A stretch of 64,000 nucleotides of DNA from Ascidia mentula (GCA_947561715.1 OX387197.1:8925001-8989000), one strand, 5' to 3'; numbered from the stretch's first letter, positions 28,544-41,197 are shown. Program-made: numbers and translations. Notes: generated from the letters alone by a model not told the origin.

Positions 28544-29111
28544 TTAACTTGCAAATGACTGAAATTCAGATGATTTGTCACTTGTGATGTTTGTTATAGT
28601 CAAACTGCATTTTTCCCCTTCGACATCCCCAAGCATGGTTAATGCTGTCCATAATTGATGTATTCCATTGGGATGAATTAGAATTGTTCCAACACTTTTG
28701 AACTCATCAAAATATTTCAGAACAGGGTCATGACCTATTCCAACCTGAAGAAGTAATATGCAGACAATTTTAACATTGCTGTATACTTCGAAACAAAAGC
28801 ATATGGACAAGATTCAATGGTAGTGTGTATTCTTGTAGCAGTATTCTATTTGGGGCAAGAGTATTGAAAACAGATTACCATTCCATGTAGAGACAGCATT
28901 GCACAGTATATGGCTTTTTCCATTTGTTGTTTGCTAATAGCAGCATTATCAGATGTTTTTCTGTTAAAATTAAACAAATGTAATTACCTATTTAAACAAA
29001 ATTATATTGTAGTACTCACAGCAAAAAATCAACTCTTAGTGAGACACTGCGGGGGGGTATTTTTCCATGTAGAATATTAAAAACTTTTACATTTTCTTGA
29101 AAAACTGACAT
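28544..29111 (-). CDS. RPP14: Ribonuclease P/MRP subunit p14
   Basis: Small protein subunit of RNase P and RNase MRP, needed for tRNA 5' and pre-rRNA processing in the nucleus. Three exons (29020-29111, 28879-28960, 28544-28744) join in phase to 124 residues, exactly the human length. The conserved part reads SVGTILIHPNGIHQLWTAL then LGDVEGEKCSLTI, against human AILRICSSGLVKLWSSL and LGSYKGKKCAFRV; the N-terminal SVSLRVDF and KQQMEKAIYCAML also align. It lies just downstream of B3GNTL1 on the same strand and may be the second cistron of an operon. A short upstream open frame (ATG at 29207) precedes the start in the presumed 5' UTR. Confidence 0.85.
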
Positions 29112-29210
29112 GTATAAAGAATGCTAATATTATCACATTAACCTAGTTTGGTTTTCTGGAAGTGTAGAATGTTGTTGCATAAGATGTATAAGGCAATGTG
29201 ACATCATGGA

Positions 29211-29220
29211 CTGTAAAAAT
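29211..29220 (-). promoter_or_regulatory. Candidate trans-splice acceptor between B3GNTL1 and RPP14
   Basis: On the minus strand the B3GNTL1 stop codon TAA (29223-29221) is followed immediately by ATTTTTACAG. This is a good pyrimidine-rich 3' splice site with no obvious paired donor. In tunicates such sites between close same-strand genes receive the spliced leader that separates operon transcripts. Its role here is inferred. Confidence 0.5.
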
Positions 29221-30461
29221 TTAACTAAACAACACATAGTCCTCTCCTTCAATAAGATTAAGGGATGCCAAGTTGTCCTCAAATTGACCTTTGGTCAATC
29301 CAAGTTTGACACAAATAATAAAAGGCTTTGGTGCAACTTTGAAGTGTACAATAGGTATCTTTGGTTTTGTTTTTTGCAATGAAAGCTCATAAGTATAGTG
29401 TACTTTTGCAATCTTTTTTTGATCAACATCACAAAAACAAGAGACTTTTTGTTTGTTATCATCAGAAATGTCTCTAAAAAATTTTCGACCCTGTTTCCCT
29501 GCATTCCAGATTGTGAAGCTTTTCCACTTGGGCAATACAGATTTTTCCAGAGCCTGTAATCTAAGATCCCATATTGTTTGCTCAGAAATGCTGTGTGTGG
29601 TGGCATGTGGATGATGTCTATATTTAACCAATACTTCATCAACTCTGTGCAACTTTCCACCCATTTCTAAAAACTTTAAAAAGAAGATATAGTCTTCTGG
29701 AGTTCCACTGCAACCTTGTACAAAACCACCAACTACATTGAAAATAGACCGGTGGCAGAACCATGTTGGCATAACAATTGTAGGCCCATTGGAAGTATAG
29801 ATTTGCAGGTAAAGCTGATCAGCTGTCATAGTATTGATCCAGTGTGTGTAACGATGTGTTGATTCAAGGGGTTCACGAATAACCTAAAATTGGGGCCATA
29901 AGCATTTGTACATAATAATGCAGGCAAAACAAAAATTACTTTCAATTGCACATTTTAGACTGTTACCATACCTTGCAGCCTACAAGATGATTTTGTGACA
30001 ACATGCAAGCAGCCTCAAATTGCATTTGAATTCGGTGCGAATGCATGACATCATCTGCATCAAGAAAGCAAAGGTAATCCCCATGGCTTGATTCCACTGC
30101 TCTGTTTTTGGCATAGCCACAACCTTAAACATGGAGATTGTTTGAGGAATATGTTTTTGTGCAAGTATTTGAATATGTGGAGACTACATGCTTTTAACTC
30201 ACCTCTGGGAGAGCCAGACTTGTTCTCCGAAAGTATTAAATTGATGCCTCTGCAACTTAATCTAGACGAAAAACTCAAAATAATGGCAACAGATGCATCA
30301 GTACTTCCGTCGTTGTAAACGCATAGTTCGAGTGGTGCCGAATAAGTTTGGACCACAATGGAGTTCATACATTCATCCAACCATTTTTCCGCGTTGTACA
30401 CAGGAAGAATGATAGAAACAATCGGTTGTCTTGCCGATGGTTTTTCAAGTGAATCAGTCAT
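29221..30461 (-). CDS. B3GNTL1: Queuosine-tRNA glycosyltransferase (B3GNTL1/QTGAL)
   Basis: GT2-family glycosyltransferase; the vertebrate protein has been assigned as the enzyme that adds galactose to queuosine of tRNA-Tyr. Three exons (30203-30461, 29972-30123, 29221-29883) give 357 residues; human has 361. The fold begins PIVSIILPVYNAEKWLDECM, with LELCVYNDGSTDAS, AKNRAVESSHGDYL and the metal-binding FLDADDVMHSHR. Later come IVMPTWFCHRSIF, CSGTPEDYIFFLKFLEMGG, KYRHHPHATTHS and a C-terminal domain ending EGEDYVLFS. No signal peptide is seen, which fits a cytosolic tRNA enzyme. RPP14, another tRNA-processing gene, follows immediately. Confidence 0.92.
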
Positions 30462-31224
30462 TTAAAGGTAATAGCAAGCCATTGATTCAGACCTTGATTG
30501 GAAAAAGAGGAAATGTGTGCTGCAGAACACGGTAGACAAACAACCATTCACTTCGGTGGTACACATGTTTCGCGCACGCGTTTACGATGGTTTTCCATGG
30601 AGGAGTAAATTTTCATGCCTACTTTTAAACTTTTGGTCGTAAACGCATCACAAGATCATCAGTTAGTACAAGAGAGTTTAAATTAAAGATAATTTAAATG
30701 ATAAAGTCGCATAGGATTAAATAACATATACTCACAAGCATATGTGATTAAATCAAAAGTGTTTTGAACCCACAAAATTTGTCGCAGACGAGGTCAAATA
30801 TTTTTTTATTGGTAACATGTAGTGTCATATACGGTAGCTTGTTGGTTTTACGGCACTGTTTTTGCCTTATTGCTTCGTCGTCATGTGTTAATCAAAATGT
30901 TTGGGAAATGCCCGTCGTATCGTAAGGAAGGCAAGCATGTAAAAATAATGTTTGTTCGGTTACGAGGCGTTAAACAAAAAAAGGGAGCCCTATTCAAGAA
31001 AGGTTGCGACCCAACAGTCAGATACTCTGCTAACGAAATGTTTGATTACGATGTGTTTGGTTTCACAGAAGGCTGTTTAAACATTTAGATTAACGCCACC
31101 ACGCATTGTTCTGACGCGCTTTTCTGCACAGGCCTGATTAATCAGTCACTATATAGGCTACACTCACCATTTGTCGTTTTCGAAACTTAGTCGCGATTGT
31201 TTAAATTGCTACTGAAGTTTACGG

Positions 31225-31385
31225 CAATAGGTTAGTTTGTCAAACCTTTTGTTACAAAACCACCTAAACGTCAAATACAATGTGGGCGACACAGAAAAAC
31301 AGGCGCTTGAGAGAAAATTTTGACCAGTGGCCAGAAAATATGTACTGGTGCGCTTACCAAAAAGTAAAAAAATTAGTAAAGATAA
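31225..31385. repeat. Diverged direct repeat, copy 1
   Basis: About 165 bp that reappear in the same order at 31948-32112. Shared words include TTTGTTACAAA, AATACAATGTGGGCGACACA and GGCGCTTGA/GGGGCTTGA. Some 560 bp separate the copies. No coding content. Confidence 0.85.
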
Positions 31386-31947
31386 ACTAAGTTTCGCGAA
31401 TCTGACAGTATGTGAAACTCCAAACCGTGCCTGATGGCGCTTCTAGCACATACGTACATCACACTCGATAATTTTCTTGATACCAATGTATTCACATTCA
31501 CAAACCTATTACGATTGACTCCGCTTACAAAACATCAGAGAAATGCAGTATCTCGAGTCAGTTTGTGCTAATTGACAGGATAGAATAGAACTGAACCGTG
31601 TTTCCTTGTAGGCCTACATGTTTGTAGTTATGCTTCTTAGAGCTGATTTAGTCAATGATGTTATGTAACACGTCAACCAACTTAATACAGGAACATGCGA
31701 GCAAGATAACATCTGAGTAAATGAGGGCATTTTTCAGCGGTAACGGTAAACAGGAAAAATAGCGCAGTAAACAGGAAACTCATGATTCGCAAGAAATTGG
31801 AAGACGCTGTAGATATTTAATAGCCTAATTAGGTTATATTCGTGCAATAGGGGGTAAACAAGTTTGCAGATTGAAAAGCAAGAAAACTATGTGACGTAGG
31901 CATTTTTGGGCCACGTGCGCAGACGACACTGCGAGTATTGAAGGTCG

Positions 31948-32112
31948 CGGTAATAGAGTTTTGTCAAACGTTTGTTACAAACCATCTAAACCTGAAATAC
32001 AATGTGGGCGACACAAAAAACAGGGGCTTGAAGGCAAATTTTGACAAGTGGCCTGAAAATACACATAGGCTATACTTCTGCGCTTTTACTAAGAAATAAA
32101 AAAACTAGTACA
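31948..32112. repeat. Diverged direct repeat, copy 2
   Basis: Second copy of the repeat at 31225-31385, with small indels. The family is not recognised. Confidence 0.85.
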
Positions 32113-32638
32113 GGGCCAATTCGTAAATTAATTTTATGAAGTCTGTGAACAAATTAAATTTTACAGTGAAGAAGTTACCAAGCTTGGTCTTTTCTGTCCT
32201 TGGCCGATACGCTACACTTTTGTGGCCTGTACTTTCTTTGCCTAACGGTTACAGACTTTCTTGTACGTATTTAAAGGTTGGTTTTCTCGCCTCACGTGGT
32301 GTTCAATAAAAACAGTTTATTTCGGCACAGTTAACGAACAAACAAATAATAACGAATACTTTCAGAATTAGCGGTTCACTCATTATTAACTCACAAACAA
32401 AAGTTTCGTAAAGGACCAACTTTCATTCTCGATTGGAGGCGCCACGTAAATTCACGCAAAATCGGTAAGCGGTACACACCGTAAGTTAACTGTCAAGCCT
32501 TATCAGTTGATTTATTTAAACATCTATGAACAGGTTACAACAAAAACAGTGTACTACACATGGTTAACTTTACAACACATGGTAAAGACAGCAAACTGAC
32601 ACAGTGGTACTAGACTTTTTACAATGAAGACTTATTAA

Positions 32639-33130
32639 TGGTTCCGACTTCGCGCTAACAATGGGCCTGACGTCACATAAAGCTGCAGGTAAAGTTTGGC
32701 TAATAGTGTATTGGTTTAGATAGAGGAGTTATTTACTAAAACGCGTGCAGCACAGCCCTAAATCCCTTTGTGGAAAAAATTTCACGTATAAGCAAACCAG
32801 AAATTGTCGAAGAATTAAGTACCAAGCACCACAAACGAAAATTTAGGTGAAGAAAAACATCTGGAAGTAACGTGATCTAGCGCACCTCGCAGCAACTTGG
32901 CTGTTATGTCTGTTTTCAATGCGGCAATAAAGTCTTGACAGCAGACGGACACCAAAGCTTATCTGTTAGGTACTAATATTGCTCGACAATTGCGGCTTTG
33001 CAAAAAAAATTCCTACAAAATGAGCTACACGCGTTGTAATGAAGAACTCCAATCTGAACCAATGCATTTTCCACCAATCTTACCAGTAGCAATGTGACGT
33101 CAGGCCGATTATTGACGCGAAGTCAGAACA
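32639..33130. mobile_element. MITE with 39-bp terminal inverted repeats
   Basis: The left end (32639-32678) and right end (33092-33130) are inverted copies, identical at about 33 of 39 positions. Both have GACTTCGCG near the outside and GGCCTGACGTCACAT at the inside. The 490-bp interval has no coding capacity, which fits a miniature inverted-repeat element. The target duplication is unclear, so the superfamily is not assigned. Confidence 0.75.
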
Positions 33131-33300
33131 ATGAGTATTAGGGACATTATGACATTTCCATTTTTGTGAAATTACCTCATATGGAAACTTACGCGCACAG
33201 AAATTTTACATGGGGGAGTTAATAACATGCTAAAAATTTGTGCCCTCGATATAGCATTACATTACTGGTAAAACGATAGGTGACAAATTTCCTGAGTATA

Positions 33301-33362
33301 TATTAGTAAAAGCTCCGGGCCTTCTTGGAAGTAAGAAATAGCACTCCTGTTGAGAACCACTG
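33301..33362. mobile_element. hAT-like 3' end fragment
   Basis: The stretch ends ..TGTTGAGAACCACTG, the inverse of CAGTGGTTCTCAA, a terminus common to many hAT (Charlie-like) elements. No matching left end was found nearby, so it is a fragment. Confidence 0.4.
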
Positions 33363-34953
33363 GTTTATAACGCATTGCGTCTAGTAGAATAGATTACTGA
33401 AACACTTTTTTTATTGGGCTGAGCATGATTTGATTGAGAAAAACGCTATAAAGTAAAGGCGTCAAAATGTATAATTAGATGTCTAATATGACAAAAGGCT
33501 ACGCAATGCTGAATATATGACACAAAAATATGATATCAAGATATTTTCACGCCAACGCGCATGGAAAAATGTACTACCGATCCAACTGGAACCGTGAAGT
33601 TTTTGAACCCTCCCTAAGCAGGATTTCTGAAATAATTATTTTACCGGAACAGTGTTCCGGACTATTCCGTCTTTCATTCATCACCAATGCGGCCCGGTTA
33701 GCTTGTATATCTTTGCGAGAAACAAAACGTAATTATATTGCAAGAATGGCCCATCATTGTGGCGGTCTGAATTATTATCGTTTTTCTTCACCACACAGCA
33801 GACCCAATATTTTTTCACCCGGGGAAAACATGTATCACAATAGCACAACAATATGAGTCAAATAGTGGAGAATAAATTCAGTTCACGACAGAAAACTACG
33901 GTGAACGCGGAATAAACAGTTGTGCATTAGTGACCTAGGATGGCTCGGGAGAGTCAAGACCAAGTCGGTTGGAATTTATCAGGTTAACGACGTAACTAAA
34001 ATGACGTGTTTGGCCTGTTCCGCTGTACAGCAATTTCTGGGGCTCGTTTGATTTGTTATTTTTACGTACGTTCACTGCCACTGAGTTTGGTTGAAGCAAG
34101 TTTTGCTTTAGTTTTATGCTGTGTGTTTTTCTGGCTTTTTTGTTTTTTACTGATTTTATTCCACAGCGGTATGAATATTATTGTTGGTTTCAGTAGGACT
34201 ACATTTCAAACCATTAATTTAGTTTTGTGATATGCTATGCTACAAGCATGAGAGTACCATATGTTTCAATGTTCGTGGTCAATCATTCTGTTGTAACCCA
34301 ACACTGCGGTCGCAACGATGAGCAGGGCTTCAGTTTTATTGCCTGTTGTGGAGTTTGCCCATGAACCTCACTTTTGTTTGTTTTATGGGCAAATATTCAC
34401 CTGCGCCAAAAGACAAGGCTTTCTATTACCTTCTTCAGTAATATAATATTCTTAGTTATCACTTTGATTGAAATATGTAATTTCCTTCAAGCTTTGCGAA
34501 TTCACACAGTTATACCATACAAAATCAGTATTGCAAGTCTCATTGTATAGAATCAACTACAATGACCAGACTGTAAACAAAAGCAGTCCAGAGCAGAGGA
34601 AACAATTTGCGCTGTAACATGGACTAGCACTTGAAAGTTCAGATGGGAAAACAGGGTTTGCTTAAAAATGCACACATGCTTTAAACATAATTATTACTCA
34701 ACTCAGCAGTTGCCTTTGTAATGATAACGTAGAAATTGCTTTAGAAAAAAAACTTTTTGTACTGATTTGACTTGGTAATTATAAATTCCTTTCCAAGGTC
34801 TTGTTTAAAATAAAGCTACATTTCAGTTTTGTGTGTTCATTACAAAATTCTTTGAAACCATTTTGTCTTCTACCTTTTATTGTAGAAAAATGGTTAGGTA
34901 TGTGAAGGTACTTCATACAGATAAGTTTACGCATGGTAGTTTTGCAATATTCA

Positions 34954-37900
34954 ATGAAGAATATCCTGAAGTCACCCAAACCCCGAACTACTCCAAAAAA
35001 GACTTTAGTTACACATAGGTAAGTACACTTTCTTGAAGCATAGTCTGTCTATACTTCATGCATTCATTTGTTTCATGAATGTAAAGAAACAGGTTGTGCA
35101 TTTTTTCTTCATGCCTAATTTGTGTGAGATATTTTGTATTTTGTCAAGTTATAGTGTAATTTCTTTTACTTTGAGATTTTATTGTACAGTCTGGTATAAT
35201 GTTTCAAATTATATATGTGTACTCTTATAAAGTATGTACCTCATTATTACCTAGCTGTGCCAATCGAAATATGGGATCTGTCTGTCACATCCTGTTTCAT
35301 TCTTGTATTGCTGACGTGGCCCTGTTGTTTGGGAATTGTATTGTTATATGATACATTCCGTTAGTTAGGGTCATTTGTGTAAGAATATCTACATGATTGA
35401 GTAATGTATGTGAAGCATTTGTTTTTAGCTTATGTTTGTGTTTTTTTTTCACTAGCAATTCTATTACCAACTACTTTAAAGTTAAGCAGCCACTTGCAAG
35501 CACCCAACAGGTATGCACTATTTTAGCATATGAATGTTTATTTTATCTGATTGTGAGTGCATATGTATCCAGCCCAACAAGCAAGAAGTCATTCTTTGCT
35601 CAAAAGGCCAGAAAAGAGACAAGGACAGATCTTTTTATGACTTACCAGCAAAAAGAATTAAACAGGTGGTGTAAAAAGAAGATTGTTTATTAAGTAGTAT
35701 AAGATTTGTCAAGTCGTAGTGTTTTTGCCTCATTTTTGGTTGTACATCTGTATATATCATGTTGTATAAAGAAACAAACCTTCAGGTTTTTTTCTCTTCT
35801 TTTTTGTTTGCATTTGGATCATACAATTTAATTTAAAACTTGGTTTTGTGGTGCTTTTTACCTGTTGGGTATTTCCCTGGGAATAAATGCTGCTTTACAG
35901 CAGTGCCCACGCAACTTAATTTTTACCAGAGCCACATACCTTATGAAATGTTAAGTAAGTATATTATAACAATATTAATAAACACAATGTGTTTAAATGC
36001 CCAAGGGAGTTTTATTCTAGTTTGTTTGAAGGAAAATATGGTAGATTCTAAAGCATGTTCAAATTTTTTTCAATTTTTTATTGTTTTTGTGCAGGAACAT
36101 GTAGATGTTCAGGAAGTGATTGTAATTTCTGATTCAGAGGACAATTATGATGAAGACAATAATGTATATAATGAGATAAATAGTTGAATTTTTTTCGAAT
36201 ATACAGTATGTAACCATATGCTCAACTACTTGCAGAACAACAAACACCCTAAAATGAAGCAAAATGAAATCATTTGTGTGGAAAATGATGGCTTTATTTC
36301 CTCATCTACGCAACGCTTTCACCCCTTTCAACCATTGACTTTAACAAATCAGCACCAAGCTAAAAAAACTTTGTTGGAAACAAAAATCAACAGAAGTAAT
36401 GGTGCCATGAACCAAAGCAAGTCTGCCTGTCCGACCGCAACAGGGAAAAGTCAAAATGTGGAAAGGAATGTTTGGGCTGACATGCCTAACATTCTCGACC
36501 ACGTTCATTATCCAGAAACCTCAACACAACCAAGTGCAACTTCAAGCAAAATGAAAGCTAAATTTCCTACCAGAAGAAAACTAATACACAGCAATATCAG
36601 TAACACTAGTATATCAACAGGACCCACAAATGATGACAGGCTTCATCCAAGTTGTAAGAAAACCAAACCAAACATGCAACACTCGGATTTACAAAGCGTT
36701 GAAAAGCTTTTAAATGAACGTCTAGTTAAGACTTTTGAAATAAATCATGAACCAGCTAGAAACAATGCACACACATTTTCAGCTACAAACAAAAATGGCT
36801 CACATGAAAACATACATAGAAGTCAGCAAGATGATGACAACTGTTTTGGTGATAGTCTGATGAATCCGTTTGTTGTGGACAATGTTGACGAAGATGATAG
36901 TGATGATGTTGAACTTCCAGAGTTTAATGGAAGTGGTATTGCTTCAGAAAAATGTTTAGAGAGCGGGAAAATCAAAAGTGAAGCAACCGGGTAAACAGCA
37001 TGCCAGCAACTTTATGTAATTGGCTCAAATTTACTAATAAATACCTTTTTACTTTCAGATTGTCAACCAAAATCATACAGAATGAATTGGTATGATATAT
37101 ATATATATGTAAGTTCTTGATGTATCTGTAATGTTTTTACATGTATATGTTTAGGAAATGGACTTTGACAAAAAATTTCCAAACTTAAGAGAAAACGAGT
37201 TACTTTCATCACAGGAATCGAACTGCAGCATTTCTCCTGTTTTGGAGGTCAGATCAGTTAATATTATGACTTGAATTCACAGATGTGTGCAGCACTTAAA
37301 CTTTAATTTTTGGGTAGAAACTGCAAGTGGCTGCTTCCAAGTCCCTGCCATTGACACCAAGACATGCAAAGAAAGTGTGCAGGACTGTCAGCAGTAGTGA
37401 TTTGCTTGAAAACTCCCCATGCGTGGTAAGGGCATAGGCATGTAGTGCTTACTTTCTTATTGTCTCAATTCCAATTCATCTTTTTGGTGATTAAGATGCA
37501 TGAAGCTCCACCACCCAAACGACAAAAGCTGCACTTCACTTTAAATCGAATGGTCAGAGATCAAAGAAAAAAGTTGGTGTTTTCTTCTACATTTCTTATG
37601 TGACTTTTTATTTTAAAGCTCTATTTTCGGAAGTTCGTTGGGACAACAAACAGGCTAATTTTTTGGCAAATACAGTAGACCTCAATTTGACCAACAAATT
37701 CATCTAGATTAGGACTTCCAAAATAACTGTGGCTTACTGTAGCGGTAGTTTGTTTAAAGATCTTAATTAATCTCTACACAAAATTATTATGTGCTGTTAA
37801 AAATGTGACACATTTTTTGAAAGGTTATCGATGCCAAGGTTTAATTGAAGAATGTTATTTCACAGTGAAGAGTTAAATCAGATTGAAAAAAAGTTGATGG

Positions 37901-40900
37901 CCAACATAAAGAAGGGTGGCTTCAGCAATTATTTTGAGCACAGCAGTGAAGATGAAGATGCTGAATGTTTAGAAGAAAATGAACACCTGGATGTCCTAAC
38001 GAGGTTTAAGTATTGATGCACTTGCAGGAAAACAGATTCGGACAATTTGGTCAAACTCTGTTGTATTGTTTTTTTTTTGTTAGAATGGCAAACAGCAAAG
38101 ATGACTGTCTGTCTCTGCCCAACACTCACCAACCAGTGAAACTGGTGAACCCACAACATTTCTGTGCTTTTTATTGTGTTCACACCATACACTGTGATGT
38201 TAGTTGTTCAAAGTAAGTTTTGATTTACTGCAGCCAGTAGGCAGCGTTAATTGATTATAATGTTTTTTGTCATTACTTTTAGGTTTAACGTTGTCTCTTT
38301 GCTTCACTCAATTAAATCTGGTCGAACAGAAGAAATATTGTCTCAGAAATTTTGTGAAAATGCAGATATACTTAACATTCTGTATAAGGTAACAATATGC
38401 TTTGCACAATACTATTTTTTATTTTATTCGAAGGATTAAAAGAAGTTATTTGTAGGTATTGTGCTCTTCCCATGATGCTATTCTTCTAAAAAAATCTTTT
38501 CAAGCTTGCGTACGTTTTTTTGACCACAACGAAGTATCAAATATTCATCTCAAGCAGTTTGATGAAGCAGTTTCAAACATTGGTGTGAAATGTGCAGTAT
38601 TTACACCTTTACACAGGTTTGAAATGGCATTATATGCATTGTAATTAAGTCCCAACTATAGAAATATTCAAACAACATATAAAAGTTTGGCTTTTCATTA
38701 GGATGGCACTATGAAAATACTTACAAGCAAACAAAAGTATGGGTAAGCGGTTAAGGACATACCTGTTGAATCATTAGTATTCCAATAATGTTACTGCGCA
38801 TGAAATCATTACTGTGTACTTTCCAAAAGAGTAATTACTTCAAACCAGTGGTGGGATTACAATTTTTTGTCAGCCGGTTCTATCACAAAAGTCATGTTTT
38901 TCAGCCGGTTCTGTTACAAAAATCCATTGACAGTAACCAGTAATGCTAACCGGTTTGCTGGTCTCATAAAATTTCATAAGACGGTTCTATAACTTGCATG
39001 TTAAATTAGTATTTGGTTAGAACTAATGCAACAACGCAGGGCAACTGGTTTCTGTGGGGGTACACTGTGTCATGTACAGTTGTACAGTTATGTTATGTGA
39101 AAAATTGTGTGTTTAGGCCAAATCGAACAAAGAGATTGATCTGCAAAAAGTGCAAACTTACACTACCTTCAAATACAATGTGGCTGCAAAACCTACTGTA
39201 TATCATCAAGGTAACATAAAACATAGTCCGTCAAACCAAGTGGTTGCATGCCTGTTCACCAAAGTATAATTTTTTTCTTCGCAGATAAAAGCGTTAATAT
39301 ATATTAGAATGTGAAAACACCATTCCGTATTCTCAAGTGATCTTTTATGTTCTAGATTGTTGCTATTGCAGCGGCCAAAAGTAATGACAAGGTCTTGGAT
39401 GATTTTATTTTGCCCTACCTCAAACTTTGCTGCCTTGCTCTTACAAATACCCATGGCCTTTCTTTTCACTTTGAACTCCAGCAAGCCCTTGCCTCCCTTG
39501 TTCTTGTAGTTGACGATTGGCCCAAAACGGTAAGTGTAGTTTTCAGGCTTCCTTATGTTGGGGGACAATATTAGTAAAATATTTATGCCACAAAAGTGAA
39601 GTTTCAACTGCACTAAAAAACATCATCACGCAAAGACATATCCGACTTTCTAGGAAATCGCTTCGTCAACTCAACTTATGTGTTTATGTGTTCTTTATTC
39701 AACTTTAAAGTTCAACAAAGTTTAATATGGGCACTCATTTTGTGGTCATACACATTATTTCAGCGAGGTAAAGCAGTGAGGGAGGTCCTGGACGCAGTTC
39801 GCGATTTACCCACGTTAGACCACATCGTGGGGAGCATACCAACTTGCAACGAGCGGTGTTCCCAACTACGTCGGACCATTGCACAAACGGCTCTGCGAAA
39901 TGCTCTACCAATTTCCACATCGAAACTGTCGCCAGTGGCAACGTCTTCCTTCGATATGACGGTAAACACACTGTGATTGATTTCAATTCAAACAATACTT
40001 AGATCGCATATTAAACTGATCAGCCTTCTACAAACTTTTTTTTGCATTTTTAAAAATAGTTTAATACGGAACTGCCACTACAAACGCTAATTTGTTCCGC
40101 GACCTGCAAATTACATTTAAGTACACTATATGGTGTCACTACCCATATAGTTTGAGAAGCCCTGTTCCATATCAATTTTGTACGTGGCTGTTTTACCACG
40201 GTATGTGTGTATGTGTTCCACCAGCTATATACTATTGTATATCCATAGACAGAACAATATATCCAACCACCGCTAATTTGTTTGTTCACGCAGCACCTTG
40301 TCCGTTTCGCACAACGACTGGAAACCACCCGCTTGCGGAAGTATGTTGTTGCCAGGCAACCCAGCGCCACAGAAAGGGATGTGTTTCATGCGATGCACGC
40401 TTGCGTGTCCATGCTTCAAGCCTGTATTGACAGTCATGCTGCCGCGAATACCCAGCTAAAGGTACGACCTTTGTCTATGAATAAATTCCAAAGCCTTTTA
40501 ATCGCACATATTAGTCTTGGAAGTGCTGACACTTAAATTCGCGCGTCTTATTCAAACAGAAAAAACAACTTGAGGACATCTCTGGGAGTTTACGCGCCCT
40601 CAGTGTATCCATCCGCGACAACGGCTGTTTGTATTCTTCCGAAGCGAAACACTTTATCCGAATCGCCGTATCCGAACTGCATTTGCGAGTGCAAGCTCTA
40701 CCCATTACGCGAAGCGTAAGTTTGAAAAATGTTCTACCTATGACTGAATGGCCACTTGTTTGGATTTTCCTATTTAAAGGGCAACAGAATATGTAAGAAA
40801 GCGAGCTTTTTTATTGTGTGTCTTTATGCCCAAGAAAGTGTTTGGGGTCTCGTTGCGAAGTTGGATCAATAACGGCATCATTGTTTGTGTATTTTAGTAC

Positions 40901-41197
40901 CAACAGAACATATTTAAGTTCCTCGGCTCGTCACGCGTCGATGAACGCATTATCGGCGACGACGAACATTCGCGGAACGACGGAAATCCTTTTCGTGACG
41001 GGCAAATGGCCAGCAGCTCAACGAATGGAACCAGTTCATGCATTTCCGATAGAAGTAGGGGCGCCTATAAAAACGTTTCAACGACCTTAGATCGCAGCGA
41101 CGAACAAAGAAAAATATGTAACAATTCCTTGCATTCTTGTGAGGTGTCGGAACTGGTTTGCACGCTGCTTGACAGAGTATGTTGTTCAAAATGTTAA
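34954..41197 (+). CDS. SLF2: SLF2-like SMC5/6 localisation factor
   Basis: Probable SLF2 (FAM178A), which brings the SMC5/6 complex to damaged chromatin. About 19 exons join to roughly 980 residues (human 1173); the first are 34954-35018, 35456-35510, 35573-35665, 36095-36163 and 36236-36990. The N-terminus has NSITNYFKV, like the PIP-box-type QSIIDFF of human SLF2, and then a SUMO-interacting motif EVIVISDSED. A disordered basic region follows. At about 37.5-38.2 kb comes a helical stretch (QRKKNEELNQIEKKLMANI, GGFSNYF) and then an all-helical domain to the end (LASLVLVVDDWPKTRGKAV, SIPTCNERCSQLRRTIAQ, EDISGSLRALSVSIRD). These resemble the FAM178/CANIN domain. The identification rests on motif order from memory, so it needs a profile search. 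One intron (about 38616-39116) holds a hAT end. Confidence 0.65.
38846..38995. mobile_element. hAT-like 5' end fragment in an SLF2 intron
   Basis: Starts CAGTGGTGGGATTACA and continues through three AGCCGGTTCT-type words. The CAGTGGTGGGATT... followed by CCGGTTC pattern is typical of a widespread hAT family. No right end or transposase is present. Confidence 0.5.

Larger units (their letters stand above)
30462..34953. other. Long gene-free region between B3GNTL1 and the SLF2-like gene
   Basis: About 4.5 kb with no supported exon. It contains a diverged direct repeat (31.2 and 31.95 kb), a MITE (32.64-33.13 kb) and a hAT-like end (33.3 kb). Open frames of 60-108 codons (for example 33530-33856) look random. 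The promoters of both flanking genes must lie at its ends. Confidence 0.5.

Noticed and set aside
33530-33856. 108-codon plus-strand frame in the long intergenic region
   Set aside because: No conserved motif, no flanking splice sites of quality and no neighbours in phase.
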